From Sulfurospirillum deleyianum DSM 6946 (GTDB lineage: Bacteria; Campylobacterota; Campylobacteria; Campylobacterales; Sulfurospirillaceae): 64,000 nt of DNA. The stretch spans positions 2,232,001-2,296,000 of the forward strand of contig NC_013512.1 of assembly GCF_000024885.1 (NCBI RefSeq), written 5' to 3'. The position numbers and the translations under genes are program-made. Below the pieces are notes generated by a model, which did not search any database, was not told where the DNA came from, and worked only from the letters and a program-made list of their open reading frames with translations. This document shows positions 17,580 to 27,182 of this stretch, piece by piece (within the stretch, counting starts at the first letter, position 1; every line of letters begins with the position of its first letter).

Positions 17580-20465
17580 TTATAGCATGTGAGATTGATT
17601 TTTCAACATCTCTTCAACGCTCTTAGCATCCACAGGTTTACTAAAGACATAGCCTTGAATCAAATCACACCCGCTACTATGAATCAACTCTTTTTGCGCC
17701 TTCGTCTCTACGCCCTCAGCCAAAACGACCAAGCCCAAACCTCGACCTAACTCGATAATCGTTCGAGCAATCGCTCTATCTTCACTGCTATTTTCTAAAT
17801 TCTGCACAAAGCTTTGGTCAATTTTCAACTTTGTGATAGGCAACTCTTTCAAGTATGCCAAAGAGGAGTGTCCTGTGCCAAAATCATCAATGGAAATGTC
17901 AAGCCCAAGCTCCCTAAAGCGCTTCAAAAGGGCGATGGATTTGGTGGCATCTTTCATAATAAACCGCTCTACAATCTCTAGCTCAATCCACTCTGGACGA
18001 CACCCGCTTTCTTTGAGATTTTGTAAAATAAACGCAATAAGATGGTTGGATTCAAGCTGTTTCCCTGCAATATTAATGGCTACTTTACCTGGACGCAACC
18101 CCTTGTCATGCCACTCTTTTAACTGGCGCATGACCTCTTTAATCACCCAATTTCCAATCTCAATAATCAACTCGCTCTCTTCTGCCACGTGAATAAAATA
18201 GCCCGGTGCGGTTAATCCCCTTTTAGGATGTTTCCATCGAAGCAACGCCTCAAAGCCTATAATTTTTCCCGATTTTAAATTGACTTGAGGCTGATAATGC
18301 AGTACAAATTCTTGATTGACAAGGGCTTTATGCAAACTCTTTTCAACCTCTAAATGCTCGTTAGTCTCTTGATTCATCTCTTGATCAAAAAAGATGTAAC
18401 GGTTTCGCCCTTGAGATTTTGCTTTATACATCGCGATATCGGCATTTTTAAGCAATTTACTCGCCAATTCACCATCGTTGGGATAGACACTCACCCCGAT
18501 GCTCATCGTCACTTTAAAACTCTCATTTCCAAATATAAATGGTTCTTGAAAAGCATTGATAAGCTTTTTAATCGCCACAAAAATATCATTGACATCTTTG
18601 CACCCATCTAAAAGCACGATAAACTCATCTCCACTCAAACGTGCAACCGTATCAGTCTCTCGAATACTATGCTGCATCCGTTTGGCAATCGTTTTTAAAA
18701 GCATATCCCCCGCATCGTGTCCGAGGGAGTCGTTGATATTTTTAAATTTATCCACATCCACAAACATAACGCCCAAAACCTTGCCATCACGACTCGCTTT
18801 CTTAATCGCTTGGGTGAGCCTGTCTTGAAGCAGATTGCGGTTAGGAAGTCCTGTTAAAATATCATGTTCGACTTGATGCATCAAAAGTTTTTTCTGTTTT
18901 TTATTCTCTTCTTCAAGCGCTTTTCGTGCGGTAATATCACGGATGGAACAGTGTTGGATTTTACCCTTATTCATCATCACCGTTGTCATCACCACACTAA
19001 TCCATATCAACGTTCCATCACAGGCTTTGGCATACCATTCAAACTTATGAACGCCCTCTTTAGAAGCGATGGAGTTCATCCATCTGGATTTTTCATACGA
19101 GCTTTGCCCATCAGGCTGAAATTCAGGTGACAAATCGGCTAAACTCACGTTAATCAACTTCTGTTTATCGGTGGTTTTAAACATTTTCATAATAGCTTCA
19201 TTGCAATCAATAAAAAGTCCCTCTTTTAAAAGCCAAATGCCATCCGCTGATTTTTGATACAAGGTTTCAAAAACCATCTTTTGCTCTTTAATCTGTTTGT
19301 TATTGAGCAGTAAGTGGTTCTCATAACGTGCCAATAAAGAACGCAGTTTAACAGAGATAAGAAACATCATCACAATAATCAAACACATAATCACTAAAGA
19401 GATAATGACTAAATTCGCAATGGTCGTTTGCATTTTGGTTTTAAGCATCTTTGCTTGTTCCAAAAAGGCATTGTTCTCTTCTAAAAGATACGTGCCTGTA
19501 CCCACCACCCATTCAAACTGCGGAATAGGACGAATAAAAGAGACTTTTTGTCTATCTTTATCCAAAGGGTGATACGAGGCAATGTAGTGCATAAAAAAGC
19601 CCTCAACATTCAGCTTTCCCCCTACAACGATATCTCGAATAACCAGTTGATTGTCACTCACGACATTAAGTCTGTTTTTTCCTACAAAGGAGTGGTCTCC
19701 ATGAGAAATGGTATTGCCCTCATAATCATACGCAAAAATATAGCCATGCTCTCCATAGCGTGTATTTAAAAGCACTTTTTGTGTCTCTTTTTTAATCTTC
19801 TCCAAAATCGCATCTTCGTAGCGACCACTTACAATAAAAAGATTTAAAGGCTCAACGCGTTTTGCATAGCCTATCTTTTTACGATGAGTCGCATCCGTGG
19901 GATTTTTCCAACGCCATGTCATGGCATACGAAGCACTCTCTTTAAGATGCGCAATCATCTCTTGAATAAAAAAATAACCATCCCTATCTTGGTAATTGAG
20001 CATATTTTTACCCTCAAGTGACTCATCGAGTCCATGCATGACACATTTTCCCTCAAAATCAAACAAGGCATAATACCCACTCAAGTCATTGAAAAATCGA
20101 ACATCTTTAAGCTTGTCTTTGATTTTTTGGATGATTTTTTCACGAGGTAATGTTGGGTTTTCATTGTAAATATCTACCATGATTCTATGTGCCAAATCAA
20201 CCATATTGGCGATCTCTTCTTCGGCTTCTTCACGCAAAAGTTTTTCATTGACGTTAATATAATCAATCAACTTATCAATACGTTCTTGCGCTTGAATTTT
20301 AGAGCGTTTCACATACGAAATTCTGGCTTGTTCAAGAGATTTTTCATAGTCAGTTTGCTCCATAGAGATAACCATTGTTAATAAAATAACAAATGTCAGC
20401 AAAACGGCTACTATTGGCAAAAAAACAATCCATTTGACAATATGTTGTTTGTTTTTGCTTAACAA
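17580..20465 (-). CDS. Membrane sensor with Cache-type periplasmic domain, PAS, GGDEF and EAL domains
   Basis: 961 residues, starting from TTG at 20465 (GGAG seven bases upstream; no ATG is better placed). A first membrane helix is near 12-32, then a periplasmic region with two related Cache-like parts (LSGYYALFDFEGKCVMHG and YGEHGYIFAYDYEGNTISHG), a second helix (LVIISLVIMCLIIVMMFLI), a PAS domain, GGDEF (HDILTGLPNRNLLQDRL; active-site motif SGDEF instead of GGDEF) and EAL (GFEALLRWKHP, DDFGTGHSSLAYLK, AEGVE, QGYVFSKP). The EAL catalytic motifs look intact, so cyclic-di-GMP hydrolysis is likely. The cyclase with SGDEF may be active or a GTP-binding regulator. The ligand is unknown. Confidence 0.9.
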   Translation of the reverse strand: MLSKNKQHIVKWIVFLPIVAVLLTFVILLTMVISMEQTDYEKSLEQARISYVKRSKIQAQERIDKLIDYINVNEKLLREEAEEEIANMVDLAHRIMVDIYNENPTLPREKIIQKIKDKLKDVRFFNDLSGYYALFDFEGKCVMHGLDESLEGKNMLNYQDRDGYFFIQEMIAHLKESASYAMTWRWKNPTDATHRKKIGYAKRVEPLNLFIVSGRYEDAILEKIKKETQKVLLNTRYGEHGYIFAYDYEGNTISHGDHSFVGKNRLNVVSDNQLVIRDIVVGGKLNVEGFFMHYIASYHPLDKDRQKVSFIRPIPQFEWVVGTGTYLLEENNAFLEQAKMLKTKMQTTIANLVIISLVIMCLIIVMMFLISVKLRSLLARYENHLLLNNKQIKEQKMVFETLYQKSADGIWLLKEGLFIDCNEAIMKMFKTTDKQKLINVSLADLSPEFQPDGQSSYEKSRWMNSIASKEGVHKFEWYAKACDGTLIWISVVMTTVMMNKGKIQHCSIRDITARKALEEENKKQKKLLMHQVEHDILTGLPNRNLLQDRLTQAIKKASRDGKVLGVMFVDVDKFKNINDSLGHDAGDMLLKTIAKRMQHSIRETDTVARLSGDEFIVLLDGCKDVNDIFVAIKKLINAFQEPFIFGNESFKVTMSIGVSVYPNDGELASKLLKNADIAMYKAKSQGRNRYIFFDQEMNQETNEHLEVEKSLHKALVNQEFVLHYQPQVNLKSGKIIGFEALLRWKHPKRGLTAPGYFIHVAEESELIIEIGNWVIKEVMRQLKEWHDKGLRPGKVAINIAGKQLESNHLIAFILQNLKESGCRPEWIELEIVERFIMKDATKSIALLKRFRELGLDISIDDFGTGHSSLAYLKELPITKLKIDQSFVQNLENSSEDRAIARTIIELGRGLGLVVLAEGVETKAQKELIHSSGCDLIQGYVFSKPVDAKSVEEMLKNQSHML

Positions 20466-20483
20466 TGGCTACTCCAGAAGAAA

Positions 20484-21077
20484 TTATTGTAGGAGTATTA
20501 CTTTATCAAAATTTTCTAAAATTTTTGCAACCCTTTCTTGCCATAATGTAGCAAACAAAGCTTTTTCTTCAGGAGTGAGTAGGGATGTAAAAAGTTTTGG
20601 CATCAGTGCTGATACACGAGGATCAAAAGGAATCGAGTTAGGGTCATACGCCACATTCACTTCCACGCCAGTATCTAAGCGCTTCATCTTTACATGTAAA
20701 GATATAGGAGCCTTAAAATGCATACGTTGCGTACGTGAAAAATGTCCACTTAACCCTTTAAACCCCCACACATCTGTTGCACCGGTTATAAACGAAAAGA
20801 CATTCGCAACGACCCCTGTGGTTCCCTCTTCGATTCCCTCTTTAAAAAAGACCTCTATCTCTCCACGCACAGGCAAGGTGTCAGGATAGAGTTTTTTTAA
20901 CCCTTCACGCACCATCAAATACGCCCCAGCAATCGTAGGACAACTATGCCCAGCACTTTTGACCACATCCAAGTAGCTCACACATACCTTCCCCTCTTCA
21001 AACGCACCTAAAAGCTCAGAGAGCGGGTCATAAAGCGTGATTGAGGAAACCGTGTCAAAAAAAGCAGGATAATTCAT
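20484..21077 (-). CDS. FmdE-like protein of unknown function
   Basis: 197 residues, no signal peptide. The segment VVKSAGHSCPTIAGAYLMVREGLKKLYP (about 38-66) resembles the conserved [S]GHxCP core of the FmdE family (first named for formylmethanofuran dehydrogenase subunit E), where His and Cys bind metal. No other methanofuran genes are present, so the name does not indicate function. The C-terminal zinc ribbon of some FmdE proteins is not seen. A TTACATGTAA copy reads LHVK near residue 126. It is divergent from a methyltransferase gene, with a strong inverted repeat between them. Confidence 0.6.
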   Translation of the reverse strand: MNYPAFFDTVSSITLYDPLSELLGAFEEGKVCVSYLDVVKSAGHSCPTIAGAYLMVREGLKKLYPDTLPVRGEIEVFFKEGIEEGTTGVVANVFSFITGATDVWGFKGLSGHFSRTQRMHFKAPISLHVKMKRLDTGVEVNVAYDPNSIPFDPRVSALMPKLFTSLLTPEEKALFATLWQERVAKILENFDKVILLQ

Positions 21078-21100
21078 CTTTTTTCCCTTGTAGTTTTTTC

Positions 21101-21117
21101 ACATTGTAGTACAATGT
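21101..21117. promoter_or_regulatory. Perfect 8-bp-arm inverted repeat in a divergent intergenic region (candidate operator)
   Basis: ACATTGTA-G-TACAATGT is a perfect inverted repeat centred between the divergent starts at 21077 and 21161. It overlaps a plausible plus-strand -10 box (TACAAT). The geometry suits a dimeric repressor controlling one or both genes. The regulator is unknown. Confidence 0.5.
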
Positions 21118-21160
21118 AAAGAGAATTTCCTTGATACAGTTCATTTAAAAGAGGAATAGG

Positions 21161-21778
21161 ATGCAAGCACTCTGGGATGAAAAATTTAGCAAAGGACGGC
21201 TTCTTTATGGTGAAGCGCCCAATGCGTTTATTGAATCACAATTTTATCGTATGGAAAAGGCTAAGCGTGTCTTATGTCTAGGAGAAGGCGAAGGCAGAAA
21301 CGCTCTTTTTTTAGCCGAACAAGGTATCCCTCATGTTGAAGCCCTAGATGCCTCGTTTGTCGCACTCTCTAGACTACGCCACTTAGCAAAAGAGCGCTAT
21401 GTCGCCATTACGCTATGCCATACCCTTATTGCATACTGGTCGCCACGCAAAGAGAGTTATGATGCCATCGTGTGTAGCTATTTGCATCTTCAAAAACCTG
21501 AACAAAAGCTTCTTTTTGAAAAAATCATAGACGCCCTCAAACCTAAAGGCGTTTTTATTGGCGAGTTTTTTAGTACCAGCCAACGCCATTTTAAAAGCGG
21601 AGGACCTATGGATGAAGACCTTTTGTACGACATTAATCATCTCAGCCATCTTTTAAAATCCCTTCCTTGCCTCATCCGTAAACTCTCTCAAGAGGTCATT
21701 AGGCTAGAAGAAGGGACAAAACATGTAGGAGAAGCCAGTGTCATCCGCATGGTGATTGAGAAAACAAAAGAGGATTAG
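21161..21778 (+). CDS. Class I SAM-dependent methyltransferase
   Basis: 205 residues. It opens with MQALWDEKFSKGRLLYGEAPNAFIES and has the SAM-binding glycine motif VLCLGEGEGRNALFLAEQG (about 38-56), an acidic end of strand 2 (VEALDAS), and YDAIVCSYLHL as motif IV. This resembles the TehB/thiopurine-type small methyltransferases. The substrate cannot be assigned. It has an AGAGGA ribosome binding site and a possible operator upstream (21101-21117). Its 3' end overlaps the stop of the convergent lipoprotein gene by 4 bases. Confidence 0.8.
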   Translation: MQALWDEKFSKGRLLYGEAPNAFIESQFYRMEKAKRVLCLGEGEGRNALFLAEQGIPHVEALDASFVALSRLRHLAKERYVAITLCHTLIAYWSPRKESYDAIVCSYLHLQKPEQKLLFEKIIDALKPKGVFIGEFFSTSQRHFKSGGPMDEDLLYDINHLSHLLKSLPCLIRKLSQEVIRLEEGTKHVGEASVIRMVIEKTKED

Positions 21779-22317
21779 GGCTGAAGGGTTCCAAAGTATA
21801 AACTGCGTTCTTTATTTTCGACCCAGTGATATTCAGGGTCTTCATCGAGCCTTGCCCAATACAACTCACCTGAATTGCGCCATGGATCGAGTAAAAGACC
21901 GTTTTGAAAGGGAGCGTGTTTTGCGACAACGACCACACTGTTATGCTCATCAAACTCACCTTTATTGGCAACACCCCAACGCAAATCAAAACTCTCATAA
22001 CGCCCTTTTTTCAGATGCGCCATCATATCTTCGCTCCATTCATAGCAGAGTCCTCGCTCTTTGAGTCCTGTATTGATGAGAAAATTATGAAAGGTGGGTG
22101 GGCTTACCAGCGCATAACGTTTGGCTAAAACATGCGGATAGGTTAATGCCTCATACGCCAACAAACGTGCCTCTTCGTAGCGTACACTATTACCCAAAAG
22201 CATCAAATCGTTGGTCAGTTTTTCTATGCCATCTCGTTTTACATGTAAGGCTTCTTGTTTGACACTACACCCTGTAAAAAGCAGTGCGATGAAGAGTAAA
22301 GCGCAAAAAGATTTCAT
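21775..22317 (-). CDS. Lipoprotein of unknown function
   Basis: 180 residues with a lipoprotein signal peptide and lipobox (MKSFCALLFIALLFTGCS, Cys 17). The mature part includes FLINTGLKERGLCYEWSEDMMAHL and LLLDPWRNSGELYWARL, with conserved-looking Cys, Trp and His residues. No family name came to mind with confidence. It overlaps the stop of the metallophosphoesterase gene upstream by 4 bases and is probably co-transcribed with it. A TTACATGTAA copy just after the lipobox reads LHVK. Confidence 0.75.
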   Translation of the reverse strand: MKSFCALLFIALLFTGCSVKQEALHVKRDGIEKLTNDLMLLGNSVRYEEARLLAYEALTYPHVLAKRYALVSPPTFHNFLINTGLKERGLCYEWSEDMMAHLKKGRYESFDLRWGVANKGEFDEHNSVVVVAKHAPFQNGLLLDPWRNSGELYWARLDEDPEYHWVENKERSLYFGTLQP

Positions 22318-23435
22318 ACGTGAGGCTTTAGGGTTAGTTTTACAATTTCACTCGGTGCCATCACACGCACCGCAGGTCCCCAATATCCTGCCCCATTGCT
22401 GACAAAAATTTGGGTTGTTTTTGAATGCTGATAAAGACCACTCAGATAGGGCTGGTCAAGGAGCACCAAAAGCCCAAAAGGAAAAATTTGTCCGCCATGG
22501 GTATGCCCACTGAGAATCAAATCAATCTTTTCATCCTTGAGTTCTTTGACAATTTTAGGTTGATGTGAGAGCAAAATAGTGGGTAATTCGTTGTTTACAT
22601 GTAAAAAGGCTTTGGGTAAATCAGGCGGTAAAAAATCAAAGCGTTTGCCTATCATATCGCTCACACCGACAAGATTGAAACGATGATCAATCATCAGTGA
22701 GCGGTTGGAGAGCACCTCTACCCCTAAGGATTCTAAGTGCTCCATAATCCCATGAACCCCATAAAAATATTCATGATTTCCTGGAACAAAGTAGACCCCT
22801 AAACGGCTTTGAACACTTCGAAGCGCATCGAGTTTATCCCCAATCTCACGTACGGGCATATCGACCAAATCCCCCGTAATCACTACAATATCAGCATCCA
22901 GTCTATTAACCTGTGCGACAAGTTCATCCATAAACGCTTTGCCTAACACTTTACCAATATGCACGTCGCTTATCTGCACCACACTGACTTCTTTGCCTAG
23001 CCCAACGATGCTCACCTCTACCTCTTTAATGACAGGAGCTTTCATCCCATTGAAAAATCCTTTCACCATGTACGAAAGAGCTAACAAAAGCATGGTCACA
23101 TCAAACACCATTTTTAAAAAGAGCCGTCTGGAGTAATCCTGTGGTATTTTAGAATAAGGAAGATGAAACAAATCGTACAGCAGTGCCACACAAAAGAGCA
23201 TAAACGACACACCTATCATCGCTGAAAATAGGGCATAGAAGAAAGGATCTAAACTGTCTAAACGCAACACTAAAAAGTAGCAAATCTCACACAGAGTGAT
23301 CGCTATCATTCCCCATTTTAACGGAGTGTGGACGTTTGATAACATGTCCACACGCTTGATAAAACGTCGATAACTGTAAAAATTAATGAGCGATAAAACA
23401 GCAATCGCAACCAGAGCAAAAGAGAGACGAAACAT
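22314..23435 (-). CDS. Membrane-anchored calcineurin-like metallophosphoesterase
   Basis: 373 residues. The first about 135 residues hold four predicted membrane helices. The phosphoesterase domain follows with all metal motifs: ISDVHIG, VVITGDLVD, PGNHEYFYG, ILLSHQP and LSGHTHGGQIFPFG. Similar YaeI/YkuE-type proteins hydrolyse phosphodiesters or lipid pyrophosphates near the membrane; the substrate here is unknown. It begins a short operon with the downstream lipoprotein gene (ATGA overlap). Confidence 0.88.
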   Translation of the reverse strand: MFRLSFALVAIAVLSLINFYSYRRFIKRVDMLSNVHTPLKWGMIAITLCEICYFLVLRLDSLDPFFYALFSAMIGVSFMLFCVALLYDLFHLPYSKIPQDYSRRLFLKMVFDVTMLLLALSYMVKGFFNGMKAPVIKEVEVSIVGLGKEVSVVQISDVHIGKVLGKAFMDELVAQVNRLDADIVVITGDLVDMPVREIGDKLDALRSVQSRLGVYFVPGNHEYFYGVHGIMEHLESLGVEVLSNRSLMIDHRFNLVGVSDMIGKRFDFLPPDLPKAFLHVNNELPTILLSHQPKIVKELKDEKIDLILSGHTHGGQIFPFGLLVLLDQPYLSGLYQHSKTTQIFVSNGAGYWGPAVRVMAPSEIVKLTLKPHV

Positions 23436-23441
23436 GGTCTG

Positions 23442-24773
23442 TTATTTTAGTGTCTCAAAATAACGCTTGCTCTCACTTGAAACCACTTTAGACAATAAAA
23501 TCAGCGCAATGAGGTTTGGAATCGCCATCAAACCATTGGTGAGGTCTGAAAAGTTCCATACAAACTCCAACTTCATCATAGAACCCACCATCACACCTGC
23601 GATAAATAAAACCCGATACAAACGAACAAAGCGTTCCCCTAAAAGGTATTCAAACGCTTTTTCACCATAATAACTCCATCCTAAAATAGTGGAGTAGGCA
23701 AATAAAACGGTAGATAAAATCACCACATACCCACCAAAAGAACCCAGATAAAGCTTAAAGCTTTCCATCGTGATGGTTCCTGGGCTTACCCCTTGTTCCC
23801 AATACGGTGAAATAAGAATAATTAAAGCCGTCATTGTACACACAACTAAGGTGTCGATAAATGTCTGCGTCATACTCACCAACGCTTGACGTACAGGGTC
23901 GTTGGTTTTAGCAGCCGCCGCCGCAATCGGTGCGGAGCCCAAACCTGATTCATTGGAAAATACTCCCCGTGCTACACCGTAACGAATCGCCGCTGCCATC
24001 GTTGCACCCACAAAACCGCCTCCAGCAGCGATTGGATTAAACGCATGGTAGAAAATAAGCCCAAACGCACTCCCAATTTTGTCCATATTCATCCCTAAAA
24101 TCACTAGAGAAACGGCAACATAAATCAAAATCATAAATGGTACTAAAAAGGAGGTAAAACGACCAATGGATTTAATGCCTCCTAAAATAACAACCGCTGT
24201 TAACGTTAAAAGAACCACGCCTGTTACCCATGTCGGTACATTCATTTGTGTCTCTAAAATGGTCGCAACCGCATTGGCTTGTGTCATATTGCCAATACCA
24301 AACGCCGCAATCGCTGTAAAAATCGCAAATGCCATACCAAGGCGAGGCATATTTAAACCATAGGTTAGGTAGTACATTGGTCCACCTTTATACCCATGAT
24401 GATGCCCTTTTTGACGATACTTTACCGCCAAAACTGCCTCAGAGTATTTGGTTGCCATACCCACTAAACCTGTCATCCACATCCAAAAAACTGCCCCTGG
24501 TCCACCTAGCGTAATCGCCGTAGCAACACCGACAATATTACCAATACCTACGGTTGCCGCCAATGCTGTCATCAGTGCTGCAAAATGGCTAATTTCTCCC
24601 TCACCATCATGCTCTTTATGAAAAATAAGCTTCAACGCATGAGGCAATGCCCAAAATTGCATCCCTTTTAACAAAATCGTTAAATAGAGTCCTGTTCCGA
24701 CTAACAAAACCAGCATGGGTGCACCCCATACAATACCCGAAAGGGTAGCAACTGCTTTTTCTATCATTTCCAT
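23442..24773 (-). CDS. Sodium:alanine/glycine symporter (AGCS family)
   Basis: 443 residues and about ten membrane helices. The AGCS signature GIGNIVGVATAITLGGPGAVFWMW is near 75-98, followed by TKYSEAVLAVKYR, GPMYYLTYGL, GVARGVFSNESGLGSAPIAAAAAKT and the C-terminal YYGEKAFEYLLG. The family imports alanine or glycine with Na+. The ribosome binding site lies in the 3' end of the uracil-permease gene, three bases upstream, suggesting a two-gene transport operon. Substrate within the family is not resolved. Confidence 0.92.
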   Translation of the reverse strand: MEMIEKAVATLSGIVWGAPMLVLLVGTGLYLTILLKGMQFWALPHALKLIFHKEHDGEGEISHFAALMTALAATVGIGNIVGVATAITLGGPGAVFWMWMTGLVGMATKYSEAVLAVKYRQKGHHHGYKGGPMYYLTYGLNMPRLGMAFAIFTAIAAFGIGNMTQANAVATILETQMNVPTWVTGVVLLTLTAVVILGGIKSIGRFTSFLVPFMILIYVAVSLVILGMNMDKIGSAFGLIFYHAFNPIAAGGGFVGATMAAAIRYGVARGVFSNESGLGSAPIAAAAAKTNDPVRQALVSMTQTFIDTLVVCTMTALIILISPYWEQGVSPGTITMESFKLYLGSFGGYVVILSTVLFAYSTILGWSYYGEKAFEYLLGERFVRLYRVLFIAGVMVGSMMKLEFVWNFSDLTNGLMAIPNLIALILLSKVVSSESKRYFETLK

Positions 24774-24776
24774 TTT

Positions 24777-26042
24777 TTATGCCTCCCCTTCTGTTGTTTC
24801 ATTGATGTAATGCCCCTTAGGCAATATCAAGTTCAGTACAATTCCAACAATCGCACCCAAACCAATTCCACTAAAAGCAACGCCACCCATATCCACTACC
24901 ATTCCACCAATGGCTAACACTAAAACCATAGAGACAATAATCATATTGCGAGGGTCGTTCATATCGACTTTTTCACGCACCATCGTTCCAATCCCAATCG
25001 AAGCGATAATTCCAAATAAAAGCAATAAAATGCCACCCATAACAGGAACAGGAATCGTTGCTAAAAGCCCTCCTAGTTTTCCCACAAACGCTAACACAAT
25101 CGCACAAAGTGCCGCCCATGTCATAATCGCAGGATTATACGCTTTAGTAATGGTAACAGCTCCTGTAACCTCAGAATAGGTAGTATTAGGAGGGCCACCT
25201 AACATAGAAGCGGCACTGGTTGCAATCGCATCACCTAGAAGGGTCGTTTTAAGACCAGGCTTTTTCAAATAATCCGTTTTGGTGACATTACTAATGGTTA
25301 AAATACCCCCCACATGTTCTACCGCTGGAGCAATGGCTATGGGTAAGATATAAATAATCGCTTCCACATTCCACTCAGGAAAAACAAAGTTCGGAACCGC
25401 AAACCATGCCGCTTTTGCGACCGCATCAAAATGAACAATGCCCAAAATCAATGCAACACTATATCCCGCAATAATTCCACATAAAATGGGAAGTAAACGA
25501 AAAACCCCTTTACCCAAAAGCGCAACCAAAAGTGTGACTAAAAGTGCAGACATAGAGACCATCATCGCTTGAGAGAGGGGCACTAAAACCATCGCACCAT
25601 CGCCTGTTTTTCCCATTGCCATATTGACCGCCACCGGCGATAAAATAAGACCAATGGTCATAATCACAGGTCCAACCACCACCGCAGGAAAGATTTTATG
25701 CAAAAAGGCGGTTCCTTTTAAACGCACCACCATACTCAAAAAGAGATAGAACACTCCTGCTGCGGCAAGTCCACACATCGTCCCTGCAAGTCCCCATGTT
25801 TTAAGCCCATAGATAATCGGAGCAATAAACGAAAATGACGACGCTAAAAAAATAGGAGGAATCTGCTCACGTGTGGTTAACTGAAACAGTAAGGTTCCAA
25901 GCCCTGCGGTAAATAGGGCAACGTTAGGATCTAAGCCTGTAAGAATTGGTACTAAAACCAATGCTCCGAAGGCGACAAATAAAAACTGCAACCCAATAAT
26001 GCTATCTCTTAGCCTAAAGTTGTAGTTCGTGCTTTGTATCAT
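24777..26042 (-). CDS. uraA: Uracil/xanthine permease (NCS2 family)
   Basis: 421 residues, about 12-14 membrane segments. NCS2 motifs are present: FVAFGALVLVPILTGLDPNVALFTAGLGTLLFQ near the N-terminus, APAVEHVGGILTISNVT (the substrate-site glutamate region), and GGPPNTTYSEVTGAVTITKAYNP. The last resembles the UraA subgroup more than xanthine carriers, so proton-driven uracil uptake is the best guess. The ATG follows AGAGGTG. The 72-base gap before dxr downstream holds a candidate terminator-free AT-rich stretch only. Confidence 0.88.
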   Translation of the reverse strand: MIQSTNYNFRLRDSIIGLQFLFVAFGALVLVPILTGLDPNVALFTAGLGTLLFQLTTREQIPPIFLASSFSFIAPIIYGLKTWGLAGTMCGLAAAGVFYLFLSMVVRLKGTAFLHKIFPAVVVGPVIMTIGLILSPVAVNMAMGKTGDGAMVLVPLSQAMMVSMSALLVTLLVALLGKGVFRLLPILCGIIAGYSVALILGIVHFDAVAKAAWFAVPNFVFPEWNVEAIIYILPIAIAPAVEHVGGILTISNVTKTDYLKKPGLKTTLLGDAIATSAASMLGGPPNTTYSEVTGAVTITKAYNPAIMTWAALCAIVLAFVGKLGGLLATIPVPVMGGILLLLFGIIASIGIGTMVREKVDMNDPRNMIIVSMVLVLAIGGMVVDMGGVAFSGIGLGAIVGIVLNLILPKGHYINETTEGEA

Positions 26043-26114
26043 TTACACCTCTTTATGGTAAATTTTGAATTATTCTATCGAAATGCTATCGTGACTGTGT
26101 GAAAGAGTATGGTG

Positions 26115-27182
26115 CTATTTTAAGCAGTATTTTCTAACTTCCCTATCAATCTCAAACACCTCATCCAAACTTTGTGGATGCACATCATGAAAAAAGCGAT
26201 ACGCATCAATCGTACGCTTAGCTAACTCTAAAATAGAAATCTCATGATTGTAAAAACGTGCAATACCCACTTCATTCGCAGCATTAATCACCACGCCACG
26301 GGTTGGATGGGCTAAGACATCCTCTTTAATCTCCCAAATCGGATAACGAGCAACCTCAATGGGGCGAAACGAAAAAGAACCAATTTCCACCAAATCAATC
26401 GGTGGTAAAATCGCCTCTTCTATCTCTCCTCGCAAAGCAAAGGCAATGGGAAGTTTCATATCAGCCCTTGCTAAATGGGCAGTCGTGCTTCCATCTTTAA
26501 AATCCACAAACGCATGAATAATCGACTTTGGCTCAATCACCGCATCCAAGACATCACACCCAAAGAGCCATTTGGCTTCTAAAAGTTCAAAGAGTTTATT
26601 GGTCATGGTTGCACTATCAATCGTAATCTTCGCACCCATGCTCCAATTAGGATGCTTAAGCGCATCGTGAAAACTCATATGCGGTAAGACTTCCAAAGGC
26701 GAATCCCGAAACGCACCCCCACTTGCCGTAATCGTCATTTTTGAGACAGGACGATTGCCAAGCAAATACCATAAACCAAAATGTTCACTATCAATAGGCG
26801 TAATTTTTTTGGTATCCAGTAAATGCCCCGCTACCACGAGGGATTCTTTATTGGCAAGGGCGAGTCGTTTACCCAAACGCAATGCCTCAATGCTAGGAGC
26901 AAGTCCCACAAAACCCACAAGCGCATTGACCACTAAAAAACTTTGTGTTTTCTGTAATAGCGCTATCATGCCCTCTTTACCCACAAAGACTTCATGGTGT
27001 TTGACTAAAGGACGGTCTTTTTCATCTGAAATGGCAACATATTTAGGATGGTGCTCTTCAATCTGCTCATTTAAAAGGGCTATATTTTTACCCGCAACTA
27101 GCGCTTCTACTTCAATGCCAAAGCGTTTGGCGATTATCAGTGCATTAACCCCAATGGAGCCTGTGGAGCCTAAAAGTACCAC
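26115..27182 (-). CDS. dxr: 1-deoxy-D-xylulose 5-phosphate reductoisomerase
   Basis: 355 residues from a GTG at 27182 that directly follows the cdsA stop codon. It catalyses the committed NADPH-dependent step of the MEP isoprenoid pathway. It opens with VVLLGSTGSIGVNAL (Rossmann loop), and has the NKESLVVAG motif, PIDSEHFGLW, TITASGGAFRD, HPNWSMGAKITIDSATMTNK, and VVINAANEVGIARF. It lacks a residue or two before the first strand compared with many relatives but is otherwise full length. cdsA lies immediately upstream, as in Campylobacter. Confidence 0.95.
   Translation of the reverse strand: MVLLGSTGSIGVNALIIAKRFGIEVEALVAGKNIALLNEQIEEHHPKYVAISDEKDRPLVKHHEVFVGKEGMIALLQKTQSFLVVNALVGFVGLAPSIEALRLGKRLALANKESLVVAGHLLDTKKITPIDSEHFGLWYLLGNRPVSKMTITASGGAFRDSPLEVLPHMSFHDALKHPNWSMGAKITIDSATMTNKLFELLEAKWLFGCDVLDAVIEPKSIIHAFVDFKDGSTTAHLARADMKLPIAFALRGEIEEAILPPIDLVEIGSFSFRPIEVARYPIWEIKEDVLAHPTRGVVINAANEVGIARFYNHEISILELAKRTIDAYRFFHDVHPQSLDEVFEIDREVRKYCLK

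Noticed and set aside
20484-21077. Formylmethanofuran dehydrogenase subunit E
   Set aside because: Only the GHSCP core is shared; no methanofuran or C1 genes are present, so the function was not transferred.
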